DNA from: Planctomycetota bacterium
Lineage (GTDB): Bacteria > Planctomycetota > UBA1135 > JACQFD01
Assembly: GCA_016792805.1 (NCBI GenBank)
Contig: JAEUHX010000058.1
Coordinates: 349,789-413,788 of the forward strand
Length of the DNA: 64,000 bases
Direction: 5' to 3'
The notes under the pieces are model-generated. The model was not told the origin of the DNA, made no database searches, and saw nothing but the letters and a program-made list of their open reading frames with translations. The number at the start of each line of letters is the position of its first letter. The first letter of the stretch is position 1. Made by a program: the position numbers and the translations under genes. Of this stretch, positions 17,628 to 26,351 are shown one piece after another.

Positions 17628-19568
17628 ATGAGGCGAGACGCTCTCTCGCTCTCTCGCTCTCTATTATTGAGTAGCTTCGCAGCAGCTCATGCTGGAGGAG
17701 CGGTGGCTCAGGGAACCCCGGCAACCCACGGCCAGTGGAACGGCCCCTACGCCAATATTCCGCCGCTCGGGACCCTGCCCACCCACACAGAGCCGATCAT
17801 CCATGGCGGCATCGCTGGCACTCTTGTCCACGATGAGATTGGCCACGCCTGCCTGATTCCTCCCCAAAGCACCGAAGGTCCGCTGCACCCCTACGCTGGG
17901 AAGGTCCTGGTCTGGAATCGCCAGGAGTTCGCCTATGTGGACAGCGCTCAGGTCTTCCACGAGATCCCCGTTACTCGAAAAGTGTGGGTAATCGATCCCA
18001 ACACGACTCCGCCCGGAGTCACCGAGATTCCCGTGCCCGACGGCGCCGTCCCGACCTCGATCTTTTGTTACGGTCAAGCGTTCACCGCCGATGGCAAGCT
18101 TCTCTTATCGGGAGCGGACATTACCGCCACGGCCAATAGCACTTTTCTCTTCGATCCGGCCGCCCCGAGCGGTACGCCGGGAATCGACGGAGCGTTCTTT
18201 TCGGGACCAAGCGCGCACCGTGCCCGCTTCTATCCCACATTGACTCTGCTCCCCTCAGGACGCTTTGCCATGTTCGGAGGGAGAGAGTATCCCGTAACAG
18301 GCAATAAATGGCCCGAGGTGGAGTTCCTCGCGGTCACAGGCACCACAATTTCCGTCCTGCAGCTGGTGACTCCGTCATTCACCGATCATCTCTGGAATCA
18401 CCTCTCGCCGCCTCAGACCTACGCCTTCGACTACTACCCCCGTATGTACTCCATCAATGATCCGGGTCTTGCGGGCGGTGACATGCTCTTTATTGGTAAC
18501 GACGTCATTGGCGCCTTGACGCCACCACCTAAGCTCTCATCGTACACCTATCGCGCATCGGACAATAAGGCCCGCGTTCACGATGGAGTTTGGAACCCCG
18601 CTGATCCCGCGCCGTCAGCCGATCGCCGGTATGGCAGCGCGGCCATCCTCTGCCAGCAGGTTCCTGGTACTAATCCGCTGCTGCAACGAGTCTTCACCAT
18701 CTGTGGCTCCGACCAGCTTCGAGTAATGACTCCCGGATTCCCCGCGCTGAATACGATGGATGAATTCGTCGATCTGCAAAATGGCCTGTCCACAACGCGC
18801 CTTCCGGGCGGCGGACAGACTCCGGCTCCGCGAATCTGGCAGAACGCAACGATTCTTCCCGACGAGAGCATCTTCGTGAGCGGCGGCAGCGCCCATGACT
18901 CCGAGGCTGCAAAGTACCTCTGCCCTCCGAATACGCTTTGTAACCAATACGCCTCTCCACAATTGCAGGCTGAGATCTTCTATCCTCCTGCCACCGCGGC
19001 AAATCCGTCGCTGACCCTCTCGAGTCTGAAGCCAGCAGCTAGCGCCGCCCTGAATCGGCTCTACCACTCCACAGCGATTCTGCTTCCAGATGGGCGCGTC
19101 CTCTCCATCGGCGGTAGCGACACCCAGCTTTCGGAGTCTCCAGTGCTACCTGGCACCGAGAGCTCGCCATGGCCAGGCAATAGCGTTGAAATCTACTCCC
19201 CTCCTTACAAATTCTCCGGGATCGGCGGCCGCATTTCGAGCTGTCCGACTACGGTCGATTACGGCTCGACCTTCACCATCGATGTGACCCTTACGGGAAC
19301 GACCGAGAGCCTCCTCGAGGAAGGCGCGAAGGCAGTGCTTCTCCGCTGCGGAACCGTTACACATCACCACGACTACGACGCACGCTTGGTCGAACTCTCA
19401 ATCAATGCCACTCAATCAAGTCAGCTCAGCTCTGGCGCCTGGCATCTCTCCCTGAATGCCCCGACGCTGCAGAACGTCGGCGCCTGTCCCAAGGGGTGGT
19501 ACATGCTCTTCGTCATCACCCCGACGAGTCATGTTCCCATCGGCAGCCGATTCATCAAGATCCGATGA
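17628..19568 (+). CDS. secreted copper radical oxidase (galactose-oxidase-like)
   Basis: 646 residues with a signal-peptide-like N-terminus ending near AGGAVAQ. The Kelch-type propeller is followed by a C-terminal DUF1929-like domain. Metal and cofactor residues of galactose oxidase have visible counterparts: Cys in IFCYGQAF (Tyr-Cys crosslink), Tyr in RARFYPTLTLL, the Tyr-His pair in NRLYHSTAILLPDGR, and His in GTVTHHHDYD; the end GWYMLFVI is also typical. It should oxidise a primary alcohol or aldehyde to make H2O2; substrate is unknown. Its stop overlaps the next start (ATGA). It lies in the segment flanked by aspC 3' repeats. Confidence 0.82.
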   Translation: MRRDALSLSRSLLLSSFAAAHAGGAVAQGTPATHGQWNGPYANIPPLGTLPTHTEPIIHGGIAGTLVHDEIGHACLIPPQSTEGPLHPYAGKVLVWNRQEFAYVDSAQVFHEIPVTRKVWVIDPNTTPPGVTEIPVPDGAVPTSIFCYGQAFTADGKLLLSGADITATANSTFLFDPAAPSGTPGIDGAFFSGPSAHRARFYPTLTLLPSGRFAMFGGREYPVTGNKWPEVEFLAVTGTTISVLQLVTPSFTDHLWNHLSPPQTYAFDYYPRMYSINDPGLAGGDMLFIGNDVIGALTPPPKLSSYTYRASDNKARVHDGVWNPADPAPSADRRYGSAAILCQQVPGTNPLLQRVFTICGSDQLRVMTPGFPALNTMDEFVDLQNGLSTTRLPGGGQTPAPRIWQNATILPDESIFVSGGSAHDSEAAKYLCPPNTLCNQYASPQLQAEIFYPPATAANPSLTLSSLKPAASAALNRLYHSTAILLPDGRVLSIGGSDTQLSESPVLPGTESSPWPGNSVEIYSPPYKFSGIGGRISSCPTTVDYGSTFTIDVTLTGTTESLLEEGAKAVLLRCGTVTHHHDYDARLVELSINATQSSQLSSGAWHLSLNAPTLQNVGACPKGWYMLFVITPTSHVPIGSRFIKIR

Positions 19569-22165
19569 GTACAATTCGACGCTTCCTTGCTGGGCTCCCT
19601 CTTCTTCTTTGGCTGGGGACGACAATGGACGCATGGGCGACATGCAGCAACGCCCAAGGAGCGAACAGCGACTCGCTGTATCGCAAGCGGCTCGGCGAGT
19701 TTGCGGCATTCCAGGAATGCAGTGCCTCCACCGCCGAGGCCGCCGCTCCACAATGGACCGCTCAGCTCCCTGGAGCGGCTTGTAGTGTAACGCCCACACA
19801 CATCGCAATTGCGCGAACAGGACGCCAAGCGCTGGGCGAACCCGACGAAAGAGAGTGTGTGTTTCTGGAGCTCGAAGGCGCGGCTCCCGACGCGCAGGTG
19901 ACTCCGCTCGTGCTTCAGCTTGCGAAGGGATCGAGATTCACCGGAAGCGAGCCCCTTCGGTGGGCTCCCTCCCAGGCTCGAGCGACCCGCCTGCGCGTGG
20001 AGGGCGCCTATCCGGATGTGTCGATTGAGGTGTACTTTCTCCATGGAAGGCTTGAGTACGATGTAATCACTTCGACACCGAAAGCTCTCGAGGCTGTGAA
20101 GATCCGAGTCGAGGGAGCCCGAGCACTGCGAGTTACAGAAGACGGCTCCCTGTCCGCGGATCTCCCGCTCGGGCCTCTTCTGCAGCGCAAGCCGCGGGCA
20201 GCCACCGAGGGCGCGCCGGCAACGACGATTCCGTGCGCGTATCGCGTCCTCGGCCCCCGCACGTTCGGGTTCGTTGCGGAAGACCACATGGGAGCGCTTC
20301 GGATCGATCCGCAGCTCGAGTATGGAACCTATTTGGGAGGAATCGAGCTCGACGAAGGCTATTCCATTACAACAGATGGAAATGGTGCCTGCTTCGTAAC
20401 TGGAAACACCGGCTCCTCCGACTTCCCAACCACACCTGGGAGCTTCAAGACCATTGGCACGCCCTTTGGGGATGCATTTATTACGAAGCTGTCTCCAGAT
20501 GGATCTCAGGTCGAGTTCTCAACATTTCTCGGGCTCGGCGACATGCGCGCCGTCGCGCTAAGCCCCAACGGTTCCGTCGTGGCAGCCGGGAAGGGCATCT
20601 CGACGGGCATACCCTCGGAGAGCTTCCCAACGACTCCAAACGCCATCTATGCGTCCGTCGGCCAAAATTCGATCCCAGCCTTCTGTGTCTTATCACACGA
20701 TGGCGCTGCCCTTCTCTATGGAACCTATGTCGGTGGCGGAATTGCTCCCATCGAGGACATCTATGTCGACTCGTTGAATCGTCTCTACGCCTGTGGCGCT
20801 GTCACATTCAGCTTTAGCTATCCTTTTCCACTCACACCTGGTCCGCTCGGGGCACTCAAAGGACTCTACGACTCGATGCTGATGAGGTTCTCGCTCACGA
20901 GTCTTGCCATGGAATTCGGCTGTGCTATCGGCGGATCGGGCACCGAAGGAGCATTTGGGCTGTCGGTGCGATCCGATGGAGCTGCGGCGACCATCAGTCG
21001 CACGTCATCTGTTGGCTACCCAGTCACGGCCGGTGTACCTCAGCCCGTGAACAACAGCCCCCTGCACGACAAGCTTGGCGTGACGGTAGTGAGTCCATCG
21101 GGAGCATCACTCGAGTGGAGCACCTTCTGGGGCGGTACACTACCGGGATCGGCGTTCGCGTCAAATGCACTTGCCTGCGCCTTTGACTCGACGGGCGCGC
21201 TTACAGTCGCGGGGACCACAGCGACTAAGGACTTCCCCACGACGCCTGGAGCTTTCAAGCAAATGGGCCAAGGGAGCCCGACAATCGCGAGCGACTGCTT
21301 CGTGTCACGTTTCGCACCGGACGGAACAAGCGTACAATTTTCTACACTTCTTCTGAACGCGGGCGCCAACTTTTTCCGCGATGCCATCGTAGCGCCTGAC
21401 GGGACGACGCTCGGCACCGGATTTACTACGAGCCCCAATTACCCCGTCACGCCAGGCGCTCTCAAGCTTACTCCTGGAGGTGGAGCGTCCGATCCGGCTC
21501 TCGCACGATTCAGCGCCGATGGCAGCGCCGTGCTCTATGGCACTTTTCTTGGGGGAGGCTTCGATACCGCGGAGGAGTCGCACTCGCTGGCCATGGACTC
21601 CGTGGGGGCCGTGTACATCACCGGATACACGAACTCCCCGAACTTCCCCGTAACTCCTGGAGCATTCGACACCATCTACAACAATAATGGGTTCTCACCA
21701 TTCGACTGCTGGATTCAGAAAATCACCCCACCGGTCAACCAGCTCCCGGGCCTGAACGCCTACGGCACCGGCACACCTGGCTGCGCCGGCCCCCACCTTC
21801 TCGCGGCGCACTCAACGCCGAAGCTCAACAATCCTCACTTCGCACTGACCTGCGCCAACGCGCCGCGCGGCGCCAACGGGATCTTGATCTACTCCTCGGC
21901 GCCGGAGCCCGTCGGCGTCGATTCCCTCGGAATTGGCGCCCTCTCCCACATTCAGATCCTCGGCGCCTCGCTGGGGTGGCTCGATCTCAGCGCGCCTCCG
22001 CAGGGCACCTCTACGACCAAGCTTCCGATTCCCAACTCTCCCCACTTTCTCGGCCTCAAGGTCTACGCCCAAGCCTTCTGGCTCTGGCCCGCCTCGCAAC
22101 CCTGCCCCCAGCTTCCCTTCGGCCTCAGCTCCTCCAACGGACTCGAAATCGTGATTCAGAATTGA
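19565..22165 (+). CDS. secreted SBBP beta-propeller repeat protein
   Basis: 866 residues from ATG 19565, overlapping the upstream stop by ATGA; the in-frame extension to 19496 lies inside the upstream gene. Signal peptide (LAGLPLLLWLGTTMDAWA), an N-terminal ~240-residue all-beta domain (DUF7948-like), then SBBP repeats recognisable as YGTYLGG-type, FVTGNTGSSDFPTTPGSF, AFITKLSPDGS and ITGYTNSPNFPVTPGAF. The C-terminal ~130 residues start with YGTGTPGCAGP and end with IPNSPHFLGLKVYAQAFW, a module found at the end of many planctomycete exported proteins. Probably cell-surface; partner of the copper oxidase by coupling. Confidence 0.82.
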   Translation: MSTIRRFLAGLPLLLWLGTTMDAWATCSNAQGANSDSLYRKRLGEFAAFQECSASTAEAAAPQWTAQLPGAACSVTPTHIAIARTGRQALGEPDERECVFLELEGAAPDAQVTPLVLQLAKGSRFTGSEPLRWAPSQARATRLRVEGAYPDVSIEVYFLHGRLEYDVITSTPKALEAVKIRVEGARALRVTEDGSLSADLPLGPLLQRKPRAATEGAPATTIPCAYRVLGPRTFGFVAEDHMGALRIDPQLEYGTYLGGIELDEGYSITTDGNGACFVTGNTGSSDFPTTPGSFKTIGTPFGDAFITKLSPDGSQVEFSTFLGLGDMRAVALSPNGSVVAAGKGISTGIPSESFPTTPNAIYASVGQNSIPAFCVLSHDGAALLYGTYVGGGIAPIEDIYVDSLNRLYACGAVTFSFSYPFPLTPGPLGALKGLYDSMLMRFSLTSLAMEFGCAIGGSGTEGAFGLSVRSDGAAATISRTSSVGYPVTAGVPQPVNNSPLHDKLGVTVVSPSGASLEWSTFWGGTLPGSAFASNALACAFDSTGALTVAGTTATKDFPTTPGAFKQMGQGSPTIASDCFVSRFAPDGTSVQFSTLLLNAGANFFRDAIVAPDGTTLGTGFTTSPNYPVTPGALKLTPGGGASDPALARFSADGSAVLYGTFLGGGFDTAEESHSLAMDSVGAVYITGYTNSPNFPVTPGAFDTIYNNNGFSPFDCWIQKITPPVNQLPGLNAYGTGTPGCAGPHLLAAHSTPKLNNPHFALTCANAPRGANGILIYSSAPEPVGVDSLGIGALSHIQILGASLGWLDLSAPPQGTSTTKLPIPNSPHFLGLKVYAQAFWLWPASQPCPQLPFGLSSSNGLEIVIQN

Positions 22166-22217
22166 GTTATGTTCGGCTCCCCTGTCATCAGAAATCCTAT
22201 GGGAAATGGATTTCCGA

Positions 22218-22475
22218 GCGCCGGTGCATGAGCCGCGAGGCGCCTTTTATTTGATGCAAGACGTGCGGCCGTTCCTCGGCAAGCGCTTCCGCGACCGCCC
22301 GCTCCGCGACGACCGCGAGCTCGCCGAAGCGCTCCTCGATTCGGCGCTCGTGGCCACCGTGCCCGGCTCCGCCTTCGCCGCGCCCGGCTTCATTCGGCTC
22401 TCCTACGCGACGAGCCGCGAAAATCTACAGAAAGCTGTGGCGCGGATGGGTGCGTTCCTGAACGAGCTGGCGTAG
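22218..22475 (+). pseudogene. headless copy of the aspC 3' end
   Basis: Encodes the last ~85 residues of AspC (APVHEPRG... to NELA) with no PLP lysine or upstream domain, so it cannot be active. In-frame codons reach back to an ATG at 22206, but the 12 bases before the repeat are unrelated. Against the intact aspC there are five base changes, four synonymous and one Gly-to-Ala (ELG to ELA), meaning both copies diverged mostly while under protein-level constraint. Confidence 0.9.
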
Positions 22476-22681
22476 GCGGGCTGCCCGGCCGCGCGGACGT
22501 CACTGGGCCCCACTCGCGGCGCGCGAGAGGCGTCGGGTAGACTCGCGCGCAATCCGATGAGCCCAGCCTTTTCGAGAAACACGCGTGTGCCTGGCAGGCA
22601 GTTCCCAAACGCCGCCTGAGACTTGAGCCCATGGAGAGGTAGCGATCGCAGTTCAGGAGAAGCAGGGAGGTTGCCTCAACG

Positions 22682-23455
22682 ATGAATGAACACTCGAATG
22701 GTCAGGAAGATCCCACAGATGCCGAGCTTGTGCTGCGGCTCAGAAGTCCCAAGCGCGAGGTCAGAGACCGAGCGATGGATGCGCTGCATGAGCGCTATGC
22801 CGAGCGGCTGAAGCGAGTCATCGCTGCGCGCCTCGGTAGCCAGCTTCGCCGAAAAGTGGGCGTTAGCGACGTTGTTCAGTCTGCGTTCATGGTACTGATG
22901 CGGCCATCCCTCAAGCCGCGTGGGGATGATATGTGGAGGCTACTTGTGCGCATCGCACGCCTAAAGTGCGCGGCGCGGCACGAGCACTACACCGCCGCGA
23001 GACGCAGTATGAGGAGAGAGACTCCAATCGAGGACTCGGAAGCGCTCCGAAATCAAGCGGAGCTGATGATCGGATTCGATCCGCAGCCCCGAATGGTCGC
23101 CGCAGGCTCAATTGCCGATTCTACTGAGGAGATCATCGAAACTGTACTCGGGTTGATGAAGGCAAGTACACGGCTCAAGCCATCTCTCAAGGCATTTCTC
23201 GAATTGTACGTGAGATGCGGCGAGCTTCGACTGCCTGAGATCGCACAGAAACTATCCATCTCTCAACGTACCGCCGAATCGCACATGATGACGATACGGG
23301 GGATCTTCTGCCGCCTGGCAGGACAGTGCCCAAGCTGCCACCGCCAAGCTGCTGGAATCCCGCACGGTGAGACTATCTGTTGCGAATCGTGTGGACATCA
23401 TTGGCCCAAGGAGGTCGAATCGACCGCCAAGTCGATCGCCATAGAGATATCCTGA
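22682..23455 (+). CDS. ECF-type sigma factor with C-terminal zinc ribbon
   Basis: 257 residues. Region 2 reads AMDALHERYAERLKRVI ... VVQSAFMVLMR, and region 4 ends in LPEIAQKLSISQRTAESHMM, the HTH that reads the -35 element. The planctomycete ECF groups found beside protein kinases look like this. Unusually, the tail carries CPSC (about 220) and CESCGHHW (about 238), a likely zinc ribbon. GGGAGG 11-16 nt upstream of ATG serves as ribosome-binding site. The kinase gene follows by 21 bp, so the pair is probably a phosphorylation-controlled transcription switch. Confidence 0.85.
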   Translation: MNEHSNGQEDPTDAELVLRLRSPKREVRDRAMDALHERYAERLKRVIAARLGSQLRRKVGVSDVVQSAFMVLMRPSLKPRGDDMWRLLVRIARLKCAARHEHYTAARRSMRRETPIEDSEALRNQAELMIGFDPQPRMVAAGSIADSTEEIIETVLGLMKASTRLKPSLKAFLELYVRCGELRLPEIAQKLSISQRTAESHMMTIRGIFCRLAGQCPSCHRQAAGIPHGETICCESCGHHWPKEVESTAKSIAIEIS

Positions 23456-23476
23456 ATACACACAAGGAGAGGAACC

Positions 23477-26224
23477 ATGGACGACAGAGCCGACCACAAT
23501 TCAGAAATCCCGCATCGCGATCGCCCCCAGCAGTCATCCAGCGATACCACGCTCGAGGCCGCCTACGACAGGGCCATGGAATCCGCGGCCCGAGTGCTCG
23601 AGGAGTTTCTCCAGGAAGAGTTTTGCCGCAGTCCGGAGCTGGCGGAAAGGCTCCGTGCACGGCACGCTCACCTCAAGAGCGGCGGGATCCTTCCGATCGC
23701 ACTGCTGGGATATGGAGCTTCGTCCATTCGCTCGAGTCCGATCGCAGGGCCAGTTCCAAGCCGTCCGAGCGAGTATGTACATCTTTCCGACTCGGAGCTC
23801 ATGCGATATCTGCGCGGAAAGCCTCGGATCGAAGTGCGCTACGAGGTGCAAAGGCCTCTGGCTCGCGGTGGAATGGGCCAGATTGTTGAGGCCCGAGATC
23901 GTGAGCTGGACCGGCCAATTGCACTCAAGTGCATTTTGAGTAGCGAGCATTCGTTCGCTTCGGAGCGCTTTCTTCGCGAGGCCCGGATCACGGGCAGCCT
24001 CGAGCACCCAGGAATTGTGCCTGTCCATGAGCTCGGGCTCGATGAGAAAGATCGTCTCACTTTCTCCATGCGCCTCGTCTCAGGCGAGGATCTCGGAAGG
24101 ATATTTGATCGCCTTTCTGATCCGAATGCAGGCTGGACGGTGGCGAGGGCGCTTGAGGTGGTGCTGAAGGTCTGCGACACGATGAGCTATGCCCATGAGC
24201 AAGGAGTTGTCCACCGCGATCTCAAACCTGCCAATATCATGGTCGGGCGATTTGGTGAAGTATATGTAATGGACTGGGGACTCGCGAAAGGCAGGTGCGA
24301 GAGCGATGGCCAGAATTACGAAGGTCGATTCGCGGAGAAGTCTCCTTCGAGTCTCAGTAACGAGCAGATCGTTACAGCCGAGGGTGCGCTCGCCGGGACT
24401 CCCTGCTATATGTCTCCGGAGCAGGCTCATGGGGAGAACGACAGGGTGGGATTCCATTCCGACATCTACGCCGTCGGCGCCATCCTCTATCACCTGCTGA
24501 CGAGACGCGCCCCGTACGCAGCGGTCGGCCTGAAGGGCGAGCAAGTGTCAGCTCCGGCAATCATCGAGAGAGTTCGCGCAGGTCCACCGAAGTCGATTCT
24601 TGAGGTATCGCCGGACGCGCCCGCCGAGCTTGTCTCTATTTGTAATAAAGCGATGGCGCGCGAGATCAGCGGTCGGTACTCCGACATGCAGGCGCTGGCC
24701 CGAGACCTGCGCTCCTATCTCGAGGGCCGTGTTGTGAGCGCCCACGAGTTTGGAACGATGGCAGAGCTGAAGAAGTGGGTTCGGAGAAACAAGGCGCTCG
24801 CTTGGACGAGCAGCATGGTTGTCCTTGTGACGCTGATTGGCCTTGCCACCACAGTACTTCTCCAGCACAGGCGACTGAACGACATTCTTCTCCGCGACGA
24901 CGGGCTCCGTCTGCCTCACCTGAAGTCTACAGTTCGAGATCTCGGGGCCGCACTTCCTGAAAATACCACAAAGATGGAAAGCTGGATTGCCATGGCAACG
25001 GAGCTCACATCGAGACTCCCCGCCCATAAACAGCGGCTTGCCGAGCTTCGATTGAGTTCTGGGAAGAAGAACGCGGACGGAGGATGGACATTCAACGATC
25101 CGAAAGCAGACGGAATGCACTCCGAACTCTCCGGCCTCGTCGAAGGGATCAGGAAGCTTGGTGACCCAACCGGTACGATCGGAACAATCAAGAACGCCGA
25201 GGAACGACTCAGCTTGGCACGCTGTCTCGAGCGGCGGACCGTGGATGATCTCGCGCCAGCGTGGCAGCAGATGGCAACAGAAGTCGCGGACTCCTCGCAG
25301 CTCCCCATATACAAGGGACTCAGGATCGCTCCACAGATCGGTCTCGTTCCGATAGGTAGGGACCCCATATCTGGGCTGCATGAGTTCGCACATTTCGCAT
25401 CGGGTAGCGTTCCAGCACGGGGCTCCGATGGCAGACTGCTTCTCTCGGAGGAGTCTTCACTTGTCTTCGTGCTCATACCACCTGGCTCTTTTGTGATGGG
25501 CGCGGTACCGCCTGCGGGCGCGCACCCCGATGGAGCTTCCAATGTCGATCCCCTTGCGGCAAGCGATGAAGGACCGCTGCGCGAGCTCAGCGTCGACGCG
25601 TTCTTAATCTCGAAGTATGAAATGACTCAAGGCCAGTGGCTTCGAACAACTCGGGAGAATCCAAGCTATTTCCATCCTGGCGAAACGATGGCGGGGCACC
25701 CGGCTACTCTTCTCAACCCTGTCGAGCAGGTGAGCTACAACGATTGTCAGGAGGTGCTCCGAATTCTCGACTTGGCGCTTCCCACAGAGCTTCAGTGGGA
25801 GTACGCATCGCGCGCTGGCTCAAGTACACCGTGGTGGAGCGGAAGGGACAAAGCCTCCATCCAGGGCTGCGGAAACATCGCCGACGCCTACGCGAGCAGG
25901 CATAGCAAGCAAGGCGGATGGAAATATGAACTCTCAATCCACGATGGGCACCTTGGGCATGCTCGCGCGGGCTCCTTTCGCGCCAACGCATTCGGACTCC
26001 ACGACACGATGGGTAACGTATGGGAGTGGTGCCAGGACGTGCTTGCGTTCTATAGCGATTCGAATGCGGTATCGAAGCGTGCAAGTGGAACGCGACTTTT
26101 TGTGCTACGAGGCGGCAGCTACAGCTCCGGCACGTCCGACGCTCGGTCGGCTGCACGCTTGGCGGCCCCGCCGGCATTTGTGGATCGCACAGTTGGCGTG
26201 CGTCCGGTTCGGCTCATTCGATAG
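23477..26224 (+). CDS. Ser/Thr protein kinase with C-terminal SUMF1/FGE-like domain
   Basis: 915 residues; strong ribosome-binding site AAGGAGAGG before ATG. Kinase domain (about 115-415): LARGGMGQIVEARD, Lys in PIALKCIL, catalytic loop VVHRDLKPANIMV, metal loop MDWGLAK (DWG in place of DFG, common in planctomycetes), GTPCYMSPEQ. One membrane helix near 435-455. The extracytoplasmic part ends in a formylglycine-generating-enzyme fold (about 675-915: FLISKYEMTQGQW, LPTELQWEYASRAG, NVWEWCQDV, VLRGGSYSS). The two active-site cysteines of true FGEs are missing near RGGSYSSGTSDARSAAR, so it is probably a sensor or binding module. Likely regulates the adjacent sigma factor. Confidence 0.87.
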   Translation: MDDRADHNSEIPHRDRPQQSSSDTTLEAAYDRAMESAARVLEEFLQEEFCRSPELAERLRARHAHLKSGGILPIALLGYGASSIRSSPIAGPVPSRPSEYVHLSDSELMRYLRGKPRIEVRYEVQRPLARGGMGQIVEARDRELDRPIALKCILSSEHSFASERFLREARITGSLEHPGIVPVHELGLDEKDRLTFSMRLVSGEDLGRIFDRLSDPNAGWTVARALEVVLKVCDTMSYAHEQGVVHRDLKPANIMVGRFGEVYVMDWGLAKGRCESDGQNYEGRFAEKSPSSLSNEQIVTAEGALAGTPCYMSPEQAHGENDRVGFHSDIYAVGAILYHLLTRRAPYAAVGLKGEQVSAPAIIERVRAGPPKSILEVSPDAPAELVSICNKAMAREISGRYSDMQALARDLRSYLEGRVVSAHEFGTMAELKKWVRRNKALAWTSSMVVLVTLIGLATTVLLQHRRLNDILLRDDGLRLPHLKSTVRDLGAALPENTTKMESWIAMATELTSRLPAHKQRLAELRLSSGKKNADGGWTFNDPKADGMHSELSGLVEGIRKLGDPTGTIGTIKNAEERLSLARCLERRTVDDLAPAWQQMATEVADSSQLPIYKGLRIAPQIGLVPIGRDPISGLHEFAHFASGSVPARGSDGRLLLSEESSLVFVLIPPGSFVMGAVPPAGAHPDGASNVDPLAASDEGPLRELSVDAFLISKYEMTQGQWLRTTRENPSYFHPGETMAGHPATLLNPVEQVSYNDCQEVLRILDLALPTELQWEYASRAGSSTPWWSGRDKASIQGCGNIADAYASRHSKQGGWKYELSIHDGHLGHARAGSFRANAFGLHDTMGNVWEWCQDVLAFYSDSNAVSKRASGTRLFVLRGGSYSSGTSDARSAARLAAPPAFVDRTVGVRPVRLIR

Positions 26225-26242
26225 GCACCTCATGCCGACTTA

Positions 26243-26272
26243 GCGCCGACTCTTCTCGTTCGAGTTCGGCGC
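26243..26272. terminator. possible terminator after the kinase gene
   Basis: Inverted repeat GCGCCGA / TCGGCGC (7-bp arms, 16-nt loop) 18 bp after the kinase stop and between convergent genes. No T-run, so the call is weak. Confidence 0.3.
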
Positions 26273-26351
26273 CTGGCTGCCTCGGTATCAAGAATGGCGG
26301 GCCGGGCGATGAGCCGCACTCGCCCTCGAGCGCCCGACCCGCACACAGTCG

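Larger units (their letters stand above)
17360..22217. mobile_element. putative inserted segment between the two aspC 3' ends
   Basis: About 4.9 kb bounded by the 259-bp direct repeats. It holds two translationally coupled genes for secreted proteins (copper radical oxidase and SBBP protein) and no recognisable integrase, transposase or resolvase. By eye the coding sequence is less GC-biased at third positions than aspC and other neighbours. The arrangement fits insertion at the end of a gene with restoration of its 3' end, or a recombination-mediated tandem duplication followed by deletion. Mechanism is inference. Confidence 0.45.

Noticed and set aside
22206..22475. Small functional protein
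   Set aside because: Its sequence is the C-terminal end of AspC without the active-site lysine, so it is a fragment.
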